64,000 nucleotides of DNA from Ridgeia piscesae (taxonomy: Eukaryota > Annelida > Polychaeta > Sabellida > Siboglinidae). Position 1 is the first letter of the stretch, and each line of letters starts with the position of its first letter. The notes under the pieces are model-generated. The model saw only the letters and a program-made list of their open reading frames with translations. It did not search any database and was not told the origin of the DNA. Made by a program: the position numbers and the translations under genes. Below are positions 11,701-26,700 of this stretch, piece by piece. The stretch is from assembly GCA_025642075.2 (NCBI GenBank), contig JAODUO010000988.1, positions 278,942-342,941 of the forward strand. The letters are read 5' to 3'.

Positions 11701-14700
11701 TACATCATCCTCTTTCCTGCCAGGTGAGTCATATTACACTACATCATCCTCTTTCCTGCCAGGTGAGTCATATTACACTACATCATCCTCTTTCCTGCCA
11801 GGTGAGTCATATTACACTACATCATCCTCTTTCCTGCCAGGTGAGTCATATTACACTACATCATCCTCTTTCCTGCCAGGTGAGTCATATTACACTACAT
11901 CATCCTCTTTCCAGCCAGGTGAGTCATATTACACTAAATCATCCTCTTTCCTGCCAGGTGAGTCATATTACGCTACATCCTCCTCTTTCCAGCCAGGTGA
12001 GTCATATTACGCTACATCCTCCTCTTTCCAGCCAGGTGAATCATTGAATGAGTAAAGGTAAGTTCTTATATTGTGCAATATCCAATCCTCAGGATTGCTC
12101 AAACATTTTACTCACTGCCACACCTGTTCAATTGAGCACTGTCTCAGCTTCTCTGGGAAGCATGGAGTGAACAACCTTTGTAGAGTTCCAACCTTTTCCT
12201 TGCTGATAGAAGAAATATAATCAAATGGATGTTAGTACGTAAATGTAATTGCCAAATTGAAAAACAATTGTACAAGTAATTTAACTAGTTCCAAAAATGT
12301 GAACCAGAGAATCTAAAACCTGTGTCCTGTGTCCTGTGTGCTGTTCCGGTGTCCCAGTGCGTCATGTTGGTATATTACTGTACTGTTCCACTGTGTGATG
12401 TATTGGTGTACTGTAGAGCATGTTCTATATTGCAGTATACACATCTGTTATTTGTTACAACCCTACAAACTTCCAAGGAACATACGTGACAACAGCAACA
12501 TTACAATTCAAGAAGCAATTAAAGACATTTTTATTTTCCACATAACTAGTTTCACACAACGAACATTATATTTTAGCTAATTTATTATTACGATGTATAT
12601 ACATATATTATTTATCTTATTTATTTTTATTACTATCAGTGCAGTATAGCGGGTTCTAATGTTTTGTCTGTAATGTCTATGTTTAATATTCATTTTTTTT
12701 AAAGAATTACATAATTTATACATAGCCAATTTTACACGGTTTTTATCATAGTGTCTCATTACTTTATATTATTATCATTATTACTGTCACCATTATTTTA
12801 ATCAGTATATGCAAATTTACATGTATGTACACACCCGTGAACGGGACAGCCGTCCTGGATTTGATGGTGTCAAAATAAAGTTATTATTATTAAGTGATGT
12901 GTCTATTGAAGTCTATTCATTGTATGTTATAATTGATTTTTATTTGGAATCATATTCGTTTCTTTAGTATCTCAATAGTGAGAACAGATGAATGCTTTAG
13001 GATGTTTGAATAATTTAGTTACAAAAATCTTATATTATGTATATATAATATTTTTCATATCTTGATTTTATACCAGAGAATGTCCATTTGTCAAATTAAA
13101 CATCTATGATTGACCTGTTTCAGATTTGTGCTGGCCATCTTTGCCATTGGACTCATGATTGTTGGAACAGCTGTGATTGGTTACATGCCAGACGGCAGGT
13201 ACGTTACACATTACACTGTAACATGACTCACTGGTTACATGCCAGACGGCAGGTACGTTACACTTAACACTGTAACATGACTCATTGGTTACATGCCATA
13301 CAGCAGGTATGTTACACATTGTAACATGACTCACTGGTTACATGCCAGACAGCAGGTTTGTTACACAATATACATTGTAACATAACTTATTGGTTAGTTT
13401 TCTTGTTGATGCATTCACAAGTTGAATAGTCACACCTTCTCTAGTTGTCTTGTTGTTGCAACAGGTTAAATATGTCACACCTGTAGTTGTCTTGTTGTTG
13501 TTGTGACAGGTTAAAAAAGTCACACCTTCTATAGTTGTCTTGTTGTTGTGGCAGGTTAAAGAAGTCACACCTTCTATAGTTGTCTTGTTGTTGTTGTGAC
13601 AGGTTAAAGAAGTCACACCTTCTATAGTTTTCTTGTTGTTGTTGTGATAGGTTAAAAAAAGTCACACCTTCCATAGTTGTCTTGTTGTTGTGATAGGTTA
13701 AAAAAGTCACACCTTCCATAGTTGTCTTGTTGTTGTGATAGGTTAAATAAGTCACACCTTCATAGTTGTCTTGTTGTTGTTGTGACAGGTTAAAGAAGTC
13801 ACACCTTCTATAGTTGTCTTGTTGTTGTGACAGGTTAAATAAGTCACACCTTCTATAGTTGTCTTGTTGTTGTTGTGACAGGTTAAATAAGTCACACCTT
13901 CTATAGTTGTCTTGTTGTTATTGTGACAGGCTAAATAAGTCACACCTTCTATAGTTGTCTTGTTGTTGTTGTGGCAGGTTAAAGAAGTCACACCTTCTGT
14001 AGTTGTCTTGTTGTCGTGACAGGCTACAGACGTCACACCTTCTATAGTTGTCTTGCTGTTGTGACAGGTTAAATAAGTCACACCTTCTATAGTTGTCTTG
14101 TGTTGTGACAGGTTAAATAAGTCACACCTTCTATAGTTGTCTTGTTGTTGTTGTGACAGGTTAAATAAGTCACACCTTCTATAGTTGTCTTGTTGTTGTT
14201 GTGACAGGTTAAATAAGTCACACCTTCTATAGTTGTCTTGTTGTTGTTGTGACAGGTTAAATAAGTCACACCTTCTATAGTTGTCTTGTTGTTGTGGCAG
14301 GATAAAGAAGTCACACCTTCTATAGTTGTCTTGTTGTTGTGACAGGCTAAAGAAGTCACACCTGTAATTGTCTTGTTGTTGATGTGAGTTAAAGTCACCC
14401 TTCTGTGTTGTCTTGTTTGTGACAGGCTACAGACGTCACACCTTCTATAGTTGTCTTGCTGTTGTGACAGGTTAAATAAGTCACACCTTCTATAGTTGTC
14501 TTGTTGTTGTTGTGACAGGTTAAAGACATCACACCTTCTATAGTTGTCTTGTTGTTGTGATAGGTTAAATAAGTCACACCTTCTATAGTTGTCTTGTTGG
14601 TGTGACAGGTTAAATAAGTCACACCTTCTATAGTTGTCTTGTTGTTGTGACAGGTTAAAGACATCACACCTTCTATATTTCTTGTTGTTAGTTGTGGCAG

Positions 14701-17700
14701 GTTAAAGAGTCACACCTTCTGTGTTTCTTGTTGCTGACAGTAAGATCATTCTAAGTTGTCTTGTTTGACAGGTTAAATGAATCACACCTTCTAAGTTGTC
14801 TTGTTGCTGACAGGTTAAAGAATCACACCTTCTATAGTTGTCTTGTTGTTGTGATAGGTTAGAATAAGTCACACCTTCTATAGTTGTCTTGTTGGTGTGA
14901 CAGGTTAAATAAGTCACACCTTCTATAGTGTCTTGTTGTTGTGACAGGTTAAAGACATCACACCTTCTATAGTTGTCTTGTTGTTGTGACAGGTTAAATA
15001 AGTCACACCTTCTATAGTTGTCTTGTTGTTGTGACAGGCTAAAGAAGTCACACCTTCTATAGTTGTCTTGCTGTTGTTGTTATAGGTTAAAGAAGTCACA
15101 CCTTCCATAGTTGTCTTTTGTTGTGACAGGTTAAATAAGTCACACCTTCTATAGTTGTCTTGTTGTTGTTGTGACAGGTTAAAGAAGTCACACCTATAGT
15201 TGTCTTGTTGTTGTTACAGGTTAAATAAGTCACACCTTCTATAGTTGTCTTGTTGTTGTTGTGACAGGTTAAAGAAGTCACACCTTCTATAGTTGTCTTG
15301 TTGTTATGACAGGTTAAAGAAGTCACACCTTCTATAGTTGTCTTGTTGTTGTTGTGACAGGTTAAAGAAGTCACACCTTCTATAGTTGTCTTGTTGTTGT
15401 GACAGGTTAAAGAAGTCACACCTTCTATAGTTGTCTTGTTGTTGTTGTGACAGGTTAAAGAAGTCACACCTTCATAGTTGTCTTGTTGTTGTGACAGGTT
15501 AAATAAGTCACACCTTCTATAGTTGTCTTGTTGTTGTGACAGGTTAAAGAAGTCACACCTTCTATAGTTGTCTTGTTGTTGTTGTGACAGGTTAAAGAAG
15601 TCACACCTTCTATAGTTGTCTTGTTGTTGTGACAGGTTAAAGAAGTGGTGCAACTACAGACTGTCTGTCACCTGCTACAGGATCATGTCCCGTGCCTTCA
15701 CAGCTATCATCTCCTTCCACAACAGGTGAGTACAGAGACACCGCACAGTAGATCACTACAGTGTCACTGCACAGTAGATCACTACAGTGACACTGCACAG
15801 TAGATCACTACAGTGACACTGCACAGTAGATCACTACGGTGACACCGCACAGTAGATCACTACGGTGACACCGCACAGTAGATCACTACAGTGACACCGC
15901 ACAGTAGATCACTACAGTGACACTGCACAGTAGATCACTACAGTGACACCGCACAGTAGATCACTACAGTGACACGCACAGTAGATCACTACAGTGACAC
16001 CGCACAGTAGATCACTACAGTGACACTGCACAGTAGATCACTACAGTGACACCGCACAGTAGATCACTACGTGACACCGCACAGTAGATCACTACAGTGA
16101 CACCGCACAGTAGATCACTACAGTGACACTGCACAGTAGATCACTACAGTGACACTGCACAGTAGATCACTACGGTGACACCGCACAGTAGATCACTACG
16201 GTGACACCGCACAGTAGATCACTACAGTGACACCTGCACAGTAGATCACTACAGTGACACGCACAGTAGATCACTACGGTGACACGCACAGTAGATCATA
16301 CAGTGACACGCACAGTAGATCACTACGTGCACCGCACAGTAGATCACTACAGTGACACTGCACAGTAGATCACTACAGTGACACCGCACAGTAGATCACT
16401 ACGGTGACACCGCACAGTAGATCACTACGGTGACACCGCACAGTAGATCACTACGGTGACACCGCACAGTAGATCACTACGTGACACTGCACAGTAGATC
16501 ACTACGTGACACTGACGTGATCACTCGTCACGCACAGTAGATCACTACAGTGACACCGACAAGTAGATCACTACAGGTGACACGCACAGTAGATCACTAC
16601 AGTGCACGCACAGTAGATCACTACGTGACACCGCACAGTAGATCACTACGGTGACACGCACAGTAGATCACTACGTGCACTGCACAGTAGATCACTACGT
16701 GACACTGCACAGTAGATCCTACGTGACACTGCAGTAGATCACTGACAGTGACACTGCACAGTAGATCACTACGGTGATCACTGCACAGTAGATCACTACG
16801 TGCACTGCACAGTAGATCACTACCACAGTAATCACTACGTGACACTGCACAGTAGATCACTACGGTGACACTGCACAGTAGATCACTACAGTGCACTGCA
16901 CAGTAGATCACTACGGTGACACTGCACAGTAGATCACTACGTGACACTGCACAGTAGATCACTACAGTGTACCTGCACAGTAGATCACTACGGTGTCACT
17001 GCACAGTAGATCACTACGGTGACACTGCACAGTAGATCACTACAGTGATCACTGCACAGTAGATCACTACGGTGACACTGCACAGTAGATCACTACGGTG
17101 ACACTGCACAGTAGATCACTACAGTGACACTGCACAGTAGATCACTACAGTGACACGCACAGTAGATCACTACGTGCACGCACAGTAGATCACTACAGTG
17201 ACACTGCACAGTAGATCACTACAGTGACACTGCACAGTAGATCACTACGGTGACACGCACAGTAGATCACTACGGTGACACTGCACAGTAGATCACTACG
17301 GTGACACTGCACAGTAGATCACTACGGTGACACTGCACAGTAGATCACTACAGTGACACTGCACAGTAGATCACTACGGTGACACTGCACAGTAGATCAC
17401 TACGGTGACACTGCACAGTAGATCACTACGGTGTCACTGCACAGTAGATCACTACGGTGACACTGCACAGTAGATCACTACGGTGACACTGCACAGTAGA
17501 TCACTACGGTGACACTGCACAGTAGATCACTACGGTGACACTGCACAGTAGATCACTACAGTGACACTGCACAGTAGATCACTACAGTGACACTGCACAG
17601 TAGATCACTACAGTGATCACTGCACAGTAGATCACTACAGTGACACTGCACAGTAGATCACTACGGTGACACTGCACAGTAGATCACTACAGTGACACTG

Positions 17701-20700
17701 CACAGTAGATCACGTACATGCACAGTAGATCACACGTAGACACTCACAGTAGATCACAATGACACTGCACAGTAGATCACTACAGTGACACTGCACAGTA
17801 GATCACTACAGTGACACTGCACAGTAGATCACTACGGTGACACTGCACAGTAGATCACTACGGTGACACTGCACAGTAGATCACTACGGTGACACTGCAC
17901 AGTAGATCACTACGGTGACACTGCACAGTAGATCACTACGGTGACACTGCGTGATCATACCTCAGTAGATCACTACGGTGACACTGCACAGTAGATCACT
18001 ACGGTGACACTGCACAGTAGATCACTACAGTGACACTGCACAGTAGATCACTACGGTGACACTGCACAGTAGATCACTACGGTGACACTGCACAGTAGAT
18101 CACTACGGTGACACTGCACAGTAGATCACTACGGTGACACTGCACAGTAGATCACTACGTACACTGCACAGTAGATCACTACGTGACACTGCACAGTAGA
18201 TCACTACGGTGACACTGCACAGTAGATCACTACAGTGACACTGCACAGTAGATCACTACGGTGACACTGCACAGTAGATCACTACGGTGACACTGCACAG
18301 TAGATCAGTACAGTGTCATTCCAACGTAGGCAGTTCTCACTCTCCAGTAGGTAAGTACAGTATCATACAAATGTAGTTCAGTATTGTGCCATTCCAAACT
18401 AGCCCTCTACAGTGTCCCACCACAACATGTGTTCTGTGAAGGTTACTGCCTTGTTATGTCTAATTCATGAGGAAGTTACAGCGCATTACACCGAGATGAT
18501 TTGGTTGGGATTCTCTTGTGGCTTTATAAAGCTGCCAGTTTTGTTCATTAAGTTGTATAAATGAATACCTGGCTACAAACGGTGGTGGATATAAATAAAT
18601 GCTGTATACCTGTTAATTGTTGCATGGCTGTGTGCTGTGGTTGGTCGTACTGAGTGAACTGATGTGTCTGTGGCAGGGAGAACCGCGCCAAGAGTGGAGG
18701 CATTTGTGTCGCCAATCACACCTCACCCATCGACATCATCATCCTCGGCTGTGACAACTGCTACGCCATGGTAAACCTCTCTCTATACACATCTGTCTCG
18801 CACTCCCTCTCCATCTCCCTGTCCCTCTGTCTCTGCCTCACCCCTCCATCTCCCTCTCTCTATCTCCCTCTCTCTCTCTCTCTCTCTCTCCATATTTCTC
18901 TCCTCTCCTCTACTCTCTCCCTATCTCCCTCCCTCTCTCTCCCTCCCTCTCTCTCTCTCAACCAAATTTCCAGGGTGGATTCAGTGGTATGTTTGTGTCT
19001 ATAAAAGGGCCAGGCTCAGGCTGGGCTCAGTGGTGTGTTTGTGTCTATAAAAGGCTCAGGCTGGGCTCAGTGGTGTGTTTGTGTCTATAAAAGGGCCAGG
19101 CTCAGGCTGGGCTCAGTGGTGTGTTTTGTGTCTGTAGGTGGGCAAGGTTCAGGCTGAGTTCTGTGGTCTGTTTGTGTCTAAAGGTGGGCCAGGCTCAGGC
19201 TGGGTTCAGTGGTCTGTTTGTGTCTGTATGTGGGCCAAGCTCTGGCTGGGCTCAGTGGTGTGTTTGTGTCTGTAGGTGGGCCAGGCTCAGGCTGGGCTCA
19301 TTGGTGTGTTTGTGTCTGGAGGTGGGCAAGGTTCAGGCTGAGTTCTGTGGTGTGTTTGTGTCTGGAGGTGGGCCAGGCTCAGGCTGGGCTCAGTGGTGTG
19401 TTTGTGTCTGAAGGTGGGCCAGGTTCAGGCTGGGCTCAGTGGTGTGTTTGTGTCTGTAGGTGGGCCAGGCTCAGCTCAGTGGTGTGTTTGTGTCTGTAGG
19501 TGGGCCAGGCTCAGGCTGGGCTCAGTGGTGTGTTTGTGTCTGGAGGTGGGCAAGGTTCAGGCTAGTTCTGTGGTGTGTTTGTGTCTGGAGGTGGGCCAGG
19601 CTCAGGCTGGGCTCAGTGGTGTGTTTGTGTCTGTAGGTGGGCAAGGTTCAGGCGAGTTCATGTGGTCTGTTTGTGTCTGTAGGTGGGCCAGGCTCAGGCT
19701 GAGTTCAGTGGTGTGTTTGTGCCTGTAGGTGGGCCAGGCTCAGGGTGTGTTTGTGTCTGTAGGTGGGCCAGGCTCAGTGGTGTGTTTGTGTCTGTAGGTG
19801 GGTCAGGCTCAGTGGTGTGTTTGTGCCTGTAGGTGGGCCAGGCTCAGTGGTGTGTTTGTGTCTGTAGGTGGGCCAGGCTCAGGCTGGTAGTGGTGTGTTT
19901 GTGCCTGTAGGTGGGCCAGGCTCAGTGGTGTGTTTGTGTCTGTAGGTGGCTCAGGCAGGGCTCAGTGGTGTGTTTGTGCCTGTAGGTGGGCCAGGCTCAG
20001 TGGTGTGTTTGTGTCTGTAGGTGGGCCAGGCTCAGTGGTGTGTTTGTGCTTATAGGTGGGTCAGGCTCAGGCAGAGCTCAGTGGTGTGTTTGTGTCTGAA
20101 GGTGGGCCAGGCTCAGGCTGGGCTCAGTGGTGTGTTTGTGCCTGTAGGTGGGCCAGGCTCAGGCTGGGCTCAGTGGTGTGTTTGTGTCTGTAGGTGGGTC
20201 AGGCTCAGGCAGGGCTCAGTGGTATGTTTGTGTCTGTAGGTGGGCCAGGCTCAGGATGGATTCATGGGTGTGATGCAGAGGGCAATGTCTCGAGCCGAGT
20301 CACACATCTGGTTCATGAGGTCAGAGATCAAGGACAGAATGGCTGTCGCTGAAAGGTGAGGACCCTTAGGTTTATAAAGTAAGGACCCTTGGGTTCATAA
20401 AGTAAGGACCCTTAGGTTCACAAAGTGACGACCCTGATGTTCAACATTGGTAGCATAGTGCTACTGTTTGCATCTATGATTTGCTATATTCCATGTTTGA
20501 ATCCTTTTGCAGCTGTTTATATTCTTGAGCAAGTTCATTCAGTCTATGTGGATCTAATTCAATTGGTTGCTGGAATGACTTCTTTAACCTGGTGTGTATT
20601 TGTGCATGGATAGTCTTAGTGTGGTAATTGCAGTGTGGCTGAATGCTTACGGGAAAGTTGGGGTGGTGTTCGAAAGAACAGGAAGTGAAGTGTAAAGTAC

Positions 20701-23700
20701 GGAGCAGTCCTAGGGACTGGACACTAGACTGACCACTACATTTGATGAGTCAATGTGGATTTGAATAGGTCTGTTTTGAAAATGTCAGTGTATTTAACCT
20801 CCACTAATAGACGAGCCCTGGAAAATTCAAGTAATTTCAATACCTCAGTTTCCCACAAACCACTTTGAAACCTGACACCCCTTCATTTCGGCTAGAATCA
20901 GACAGTGATCTGTCGTGTTGACATCTCCAATCAAAATAACACCAGTATCACTATGCAGAAAAACATGTCATAATTTGACAGCTATGATGGCACACTGCAC
21001 AACAAATAATTTCTGCTCACTCACCACTAAATAAGACCTCACATACATTCAGGCAACCTGCATAATTCTATAGGGTACTCTTTCGTCTGGGAATGTTGGA
21101 CGAACCCTTTATTATGGTCTTACATAGACTGTCTTCTTGTATTGGTTGACCACAAATCGGGCGGATCTTCTGTAGGCTGCCACAATGTTGCAACGAGTGG
21201 ATGGACTGTATATTCGTGTACAGACGAAGGTCTTGTAGGCAGTCTCCTCCAGCTGGGTGGCACTGATCCTGATGTTGCAACGAAAGAAGCCTAGGGTCTT
21301 GTTGGCTTTAGCAAGGTGTTGTTGATGTGCTGGTCCCAACTGAGGTCTTGGGTGATGGTGATGTCGAGATACATGGCAGAGATGACAGTTGCTAAGGTAC
21401 AGCCGTGGAGTAGGTGTTAGTCCTCCACCATGGGCTGTGTCTCATTCCCAGCTCTCCAATTGGAGGTGAAGATGTAGTTGGTTGTAGATGGGTAAAAAAG
21501 GAGGAGTCTTAAAAGTCATAGATATTGTCATTTATTCCTTGAAAATGGGTCATAAAATGCATCTCAACTGAGATATATGTACACCAGTTAGCATCCACAT
21601 GTCCAGCCAAAAATATGTGAGTTGTAAATAATTTATCCTGCGTGAAGCCCTGGATTCATCAGCAAACGGGCGTGACCTTGAGGTGTGTACACACGTATAG
21701 CTCTTACACTCTACATGTCTCTCTGCAGTTTTATAAGTTGTTTCCACAGGAATCATTAATGTTCTGTCTTTACAGGTTAAGAAGTCACGTCGAAAACCCC
21801 AACAAACTCCCCATCTTGATATTCCCTGAAGGTACGTAGTAGACGTCCGGGTGTTTAGTGGTAGACATCATGGTGTTTAATGGTAGACATCAGGGTGTTT
21901 AATGGTAGACATCAGGGTGTTTAATGGTAGACATCAGGGTGTTTAATGGTAGACATCAGGGTGTTTAATGGTAGATATCAGGGTGTTGAGACGTAGGTAT
22001 CAGTGTGTTTAGAGGTAGGCATCAGGGTATTTAGAGGTAGGCATCAGGGTGTTTAAGGATAGACGTTAGGACTTTTAGTGGGAAACTTCAGGACGTTTAA
22101 TGGTAAATGTTGGCTTTTTAGCAATAACCTGTATTATAAAAATGATTTTAAACAGTTTTCATACATTTCCAACACAATTCACAGAGCATATGATTCTCAT
22201 ATTCACCGATTTGTTTAGTTAACCCAGTTTATATACTACAGATTTTTACTTACGGTACCTATTTTACAGCTTTATTACCAAAGGTTCAATTTTGTGGCAG
22301 ATGTAATTCTTGAATAATAAAGTGGTCAAAAACTTACAAATACAACAACTTTGGTAGAAAACTGCATGCATTAACCCACAGCGTTCCTAACCATTGACGT
22401 GAAATAATTAATGACTTTGCAGGAACTTGCATCAACAACACGTCAATCATGATGTTTAAAAAAGGCAGCTTTGAAGTTGGTGGAACAATTTACCCTGTGG
22501 CAATAAAGGTATGTACCTTGTCAACCTATGGGGTGTGTGGTAAGTTGATGTACTGATGATCTAGGACACATGTTTGCAGTACAACCCAAGGTGTGTTATG
22601 TTTGCAATACAATGAATGCAAGATGTGTTGTGTTTGCAGCACAACCCACTCAATGTGTTGTGTTTGTGGTACGACCCATGGTGTGTTGTATTTGTTGTAC
22701 GACCCATGGTGTGTTGTTTGTAGTACGACCCATGGTGTGTTGTTTGTAGTACGACCCATGGTGTGTTGTTTGCAGTATGACCAAAGGTGTGTTATGTTTG
22801 CAGTATGACCAAAGGTGTGTTATGATTGCAGTATGACCCACGGTTTGCGAATCCGTTCTGGAACAGCAGTGAACAGTCTCTGAGCACACATCTGTTGAGC
22901 ATCCTCACAAGTTGGGCACTGGTGGTGGATGTGTGGTATTTACCTCCACAGAAACAAAGGGTAAATAGTCTGTCTTCCCTATAATAGCAGCAGGGGCTGA
23001 CGTAGACAAAAAGCCATATTTTTCTAGAAATGTGACGTGCTCTAGGTGAACTGTTGTTTTAGTAACAGTGATAGCAGACTCATCCACAGTGGCAGTGTCC
23101 ATGTAATTTAAATTGTGTGTTTTCAACGGGGTTTTGAGGTAAGCTTATGGCATAACATTTGTGATTGTAGTTGGATTGTAGTTGTAATGTTTTTATTAAC
23201 TCTTGCAATCAAAAACACAAAACACTTGTGTTTCCATTTAAACAACATAAAGTATGGAATCAGGTTTGCTTCACATGTATTATCTTTACAAACACAATAT
23301 CTCCCTGGTTTTATGAAGATGTGACCTGCTACATTTTTGTCTTCTTTAGAAGTCTTTGATTACAGCCATGAATAGGGCAATTAATGAAATAGAGCAGTTA
23401 AATTATAATTAACTCTGACATTGCTCAAATAAATTAAATTAACTTCAAATAATACAAATTAAGTTAACAAAATTCACTTTAATACATGACAGAAAAGAAG
23501 CCACTATTCTGGTGCCCTCGTCTGCAACATGGCACGCAAATGTTTTATGAGAAAAGTTAAATTAACCGAGTTCACTGAAATTAACAGTTGAACTTACTTC
23601 CAAGTGTTTGAAGTAATTGACAAAGATATTAGATGTGGTTATATTTTTGCAGCCTGAGGAAGATGCTGTCCACTTTGCAAACAGAGTCAAGTCAGACATT

Positions 23701-26700
23701 GCACGCAAGGGAGGACTTGTAGACCTGGACTGGTATGAAAGTTATTACTTCTCTTAACAGTAGCCACTGGTCTTGAATTATATCAACACACCATACATGC
23801 ATACTCATACCACGCCACACATGGTGTTCACATTGTTTTGGCAACTGTCACAATTGTTTTGACCATTTCCCATGCAGACAAAACATTTCTGACCAGGGAG
23901 TATTCTGCTCTGTGTGTTCACCAACCTGTCCCCACCCCTACCAAGGAGCTCAACACTCCCTGCCTACTATATAGTTGCACCGACACATTAAGTTATCTAT
24001 ACTTGGTCCAAGCAAGAGGATGTGTCAACAACTCAATACATCCATGTTGAATTATGAAACTAGACAGTTGCCTGCCTGCCGTCTTCAAAACTTTATATAC
24101 ATCCAAGTTGTGTTTGTTTCGATATTCATTTAATTATCATTAAAATGGTGTGACTTTGGTGTCTAATAAATGTCTATTGGTTAAAGACCTGGTACATGGC
24201 AATCAACATTTTTTATTCTGCTTTCTGATCACTGGGCTGGCTGGGGGGGGTGGGGGTGGCAGCAGGTACCACATTGACCGAGACCACAAATGAGTCATTC
24301 TTTTACTGTGGTCACACAATGTGGCTGTGTTTCTGGTCATCTTTTATAAATAACAAGATAAAATGCCAACTAGAGGATTATGTTGAAGAGATTATGATTC
24401 ACCAAAAACATTGCATTAATAACTCACAAAGGACTTCAGAGACAATTATTATTATTATTGTAGTTCTCAATTAATTTAAGAAAATATCATCGTATGTTTA
24501 TTTGTTGACGTCATATCTCAGACGTCATTTGAGATAGCAACAGCACTAATGGGAGAGGTGACTTTTATTTTGATGTTTAATTTACACTAATTTATCCTTA
24601 ATTAATCAGAATTCTTATGGAACAAAGAGCTTGACCTCCATATTCTCAGTCAAACCTTTGAAAAGTTTGTTCTCTCCAGTTCAGTGAATGAGCACCTGGC
24701 AGTTGACAGTAGTGCACATTTTTGTAGGGATAATCTTTGTGCAATAATTGTTGCATGGCTGAATGCTTCTTTAAAAGTTGACAGTGTTATTGACCAGGTC
24801 TGCCAGTGAGTGAAGTGTACAGCTCCTTGAGCAATCCTAAGTACTGGACACTTGCAGGGATGAACAATCCTAAGTACTGGACACTTGCAGGGATGAGCAA
24901 TCCTAAGTACTGGACACTTGTAGGGATGAGCAATCCTAAGTACTGGACACTTGCAGGGATGAGCAATCCTAAGTACTGAACACTTGCAGGGATGAGCAAT
25001 CATAAGTACTGGACACTTGCAGGGATGAGCAATCATAAGTACTGGACACTTGCAGGGATGAGCAATCATAAGTACTGGACACTTGCAGGGATGAGCAATC
25101 ATAAGTACTGGACACTTGCAGGGATGAGCAATCCTAAGTACTGGACACTTGTAGGGATGTGCAATCCTAAGTACTGGACACTTGCAGGGATGAGCAATCC
25201 TAAGTACTGGACACTTGCAGGGATGAGCAATCCTAAGTACTGGACACTTGCAGGGATGAGCAATCCTAAGTACTGGACACATGCAGGGATGAGCAATCCT
25301 AAGTACTGGACACTTGCAGGGATGAGCAATCCTAAGTACTGGACACTTGCAGGGATGAACAATCCTAAGTACTGGACACTTGCAGGGATGAGCAATCATA
25401 AGTACTGGACAATTGCAGGGATGAGCAACTCTAAGTACTGGACACTTGCAGGGATGAACAATCCTAAGTACTGGACACTTGCAGGGATGAACAATCTTAA
25501 GTACTGGACACTTGTAGGGATAAGCAACCCTAAGTACTGGACACTTGCAGGGATGAACAACCCTAAGTACTGGACACTTGCAGGGATGAACAATCCTAAG
25601 TACTGGACACTTGCAGGGATGAACAATCCTAAGTACTGGATACTTGCAGGGATGAACAATCCTACGTACTGGACACTTGCAGGGATGAAAAATCCTACGT
25701 ACTGGACACTTGCAGGGATGAACAATCCTAAGTACTGGACACTTGCAGGGATGAACAATCCTAAGTACTGGACACTTGCAGGGATGAACAATCCTAAGTA
25801 CTGGACACTTGCAGGGATGAACAATCCTAAGTACTGGACACTTGCAGGGATGAACAATCCTAAGTACTGGACACTTGCAGGGATGAGCAATCCTAAGTAC
25901 TGGACACTTGCAGGGATGAACAATCCTAAGTACTGGACACTTGCAGGGATGAGCAATCCTAAGTACTGGACACTTGCAGGGATGAGCAATCCTAAGTACT
26001 GGACACTTGAGGGATGAACAATCCTAAGTACTGGACACTTGCAGGGATGAACAATCCTAAGTACTGGACACTTGCAGGGATGAACAATCCTAAGTACTGG
26101 ACACTTGTAGGGATGAACAATCCTAAGTACTGGACACTTGCAGGGATGAACAATCCTAAGTACTGGACACTTGCAGGGATGAACAATCCTAAGTACTGGA
26201 CACTTGCAGGGATGAACAATCCTAAGTACTGGACACTTGCAGGGATGAACAATCCTAAGTTTGTAGGGATGAACAATCCTAAGTACTGGATACTTGTAGG
26301 GATGAACAATCCTAAGTACTGGATACTTGCAGGGATGAACAATCCTAAGTTTGTAGGGATGAACAATCCTAAGTACTGGATACTTGTAGGGATGAACAAT
26401 CCTAAGTACTGGATACTTGTAGGGATGAGCAATCCTAAGTACTGGATACTTGCAGGGATGAACAATCCTAAGTACTGGATATTGTAGGGATGAACAATCC
26501 TAAGTACTGGACACTTGTAGGGATGAACAATCCTAAGTACTGGATACTTGTAGGGATGAACAATCCTAAGTACTGGATACTTGTAGGGATGAACAATCCT
26601 AAGTACTGGATACTTGTAGGGATGAACAATCCTAAGTACTGGATACTTGTAGGGATGAACAATCCTAAGTACTGGACACTTGCAGGGATGAACAATCCTA

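Noticed and set aside
13410..15650. CRISPR-like regular repeats with variable spacers
   Set aside because: A eukaryotic minisatellite with contiguous units. There are no unique spacers and no cas genes.
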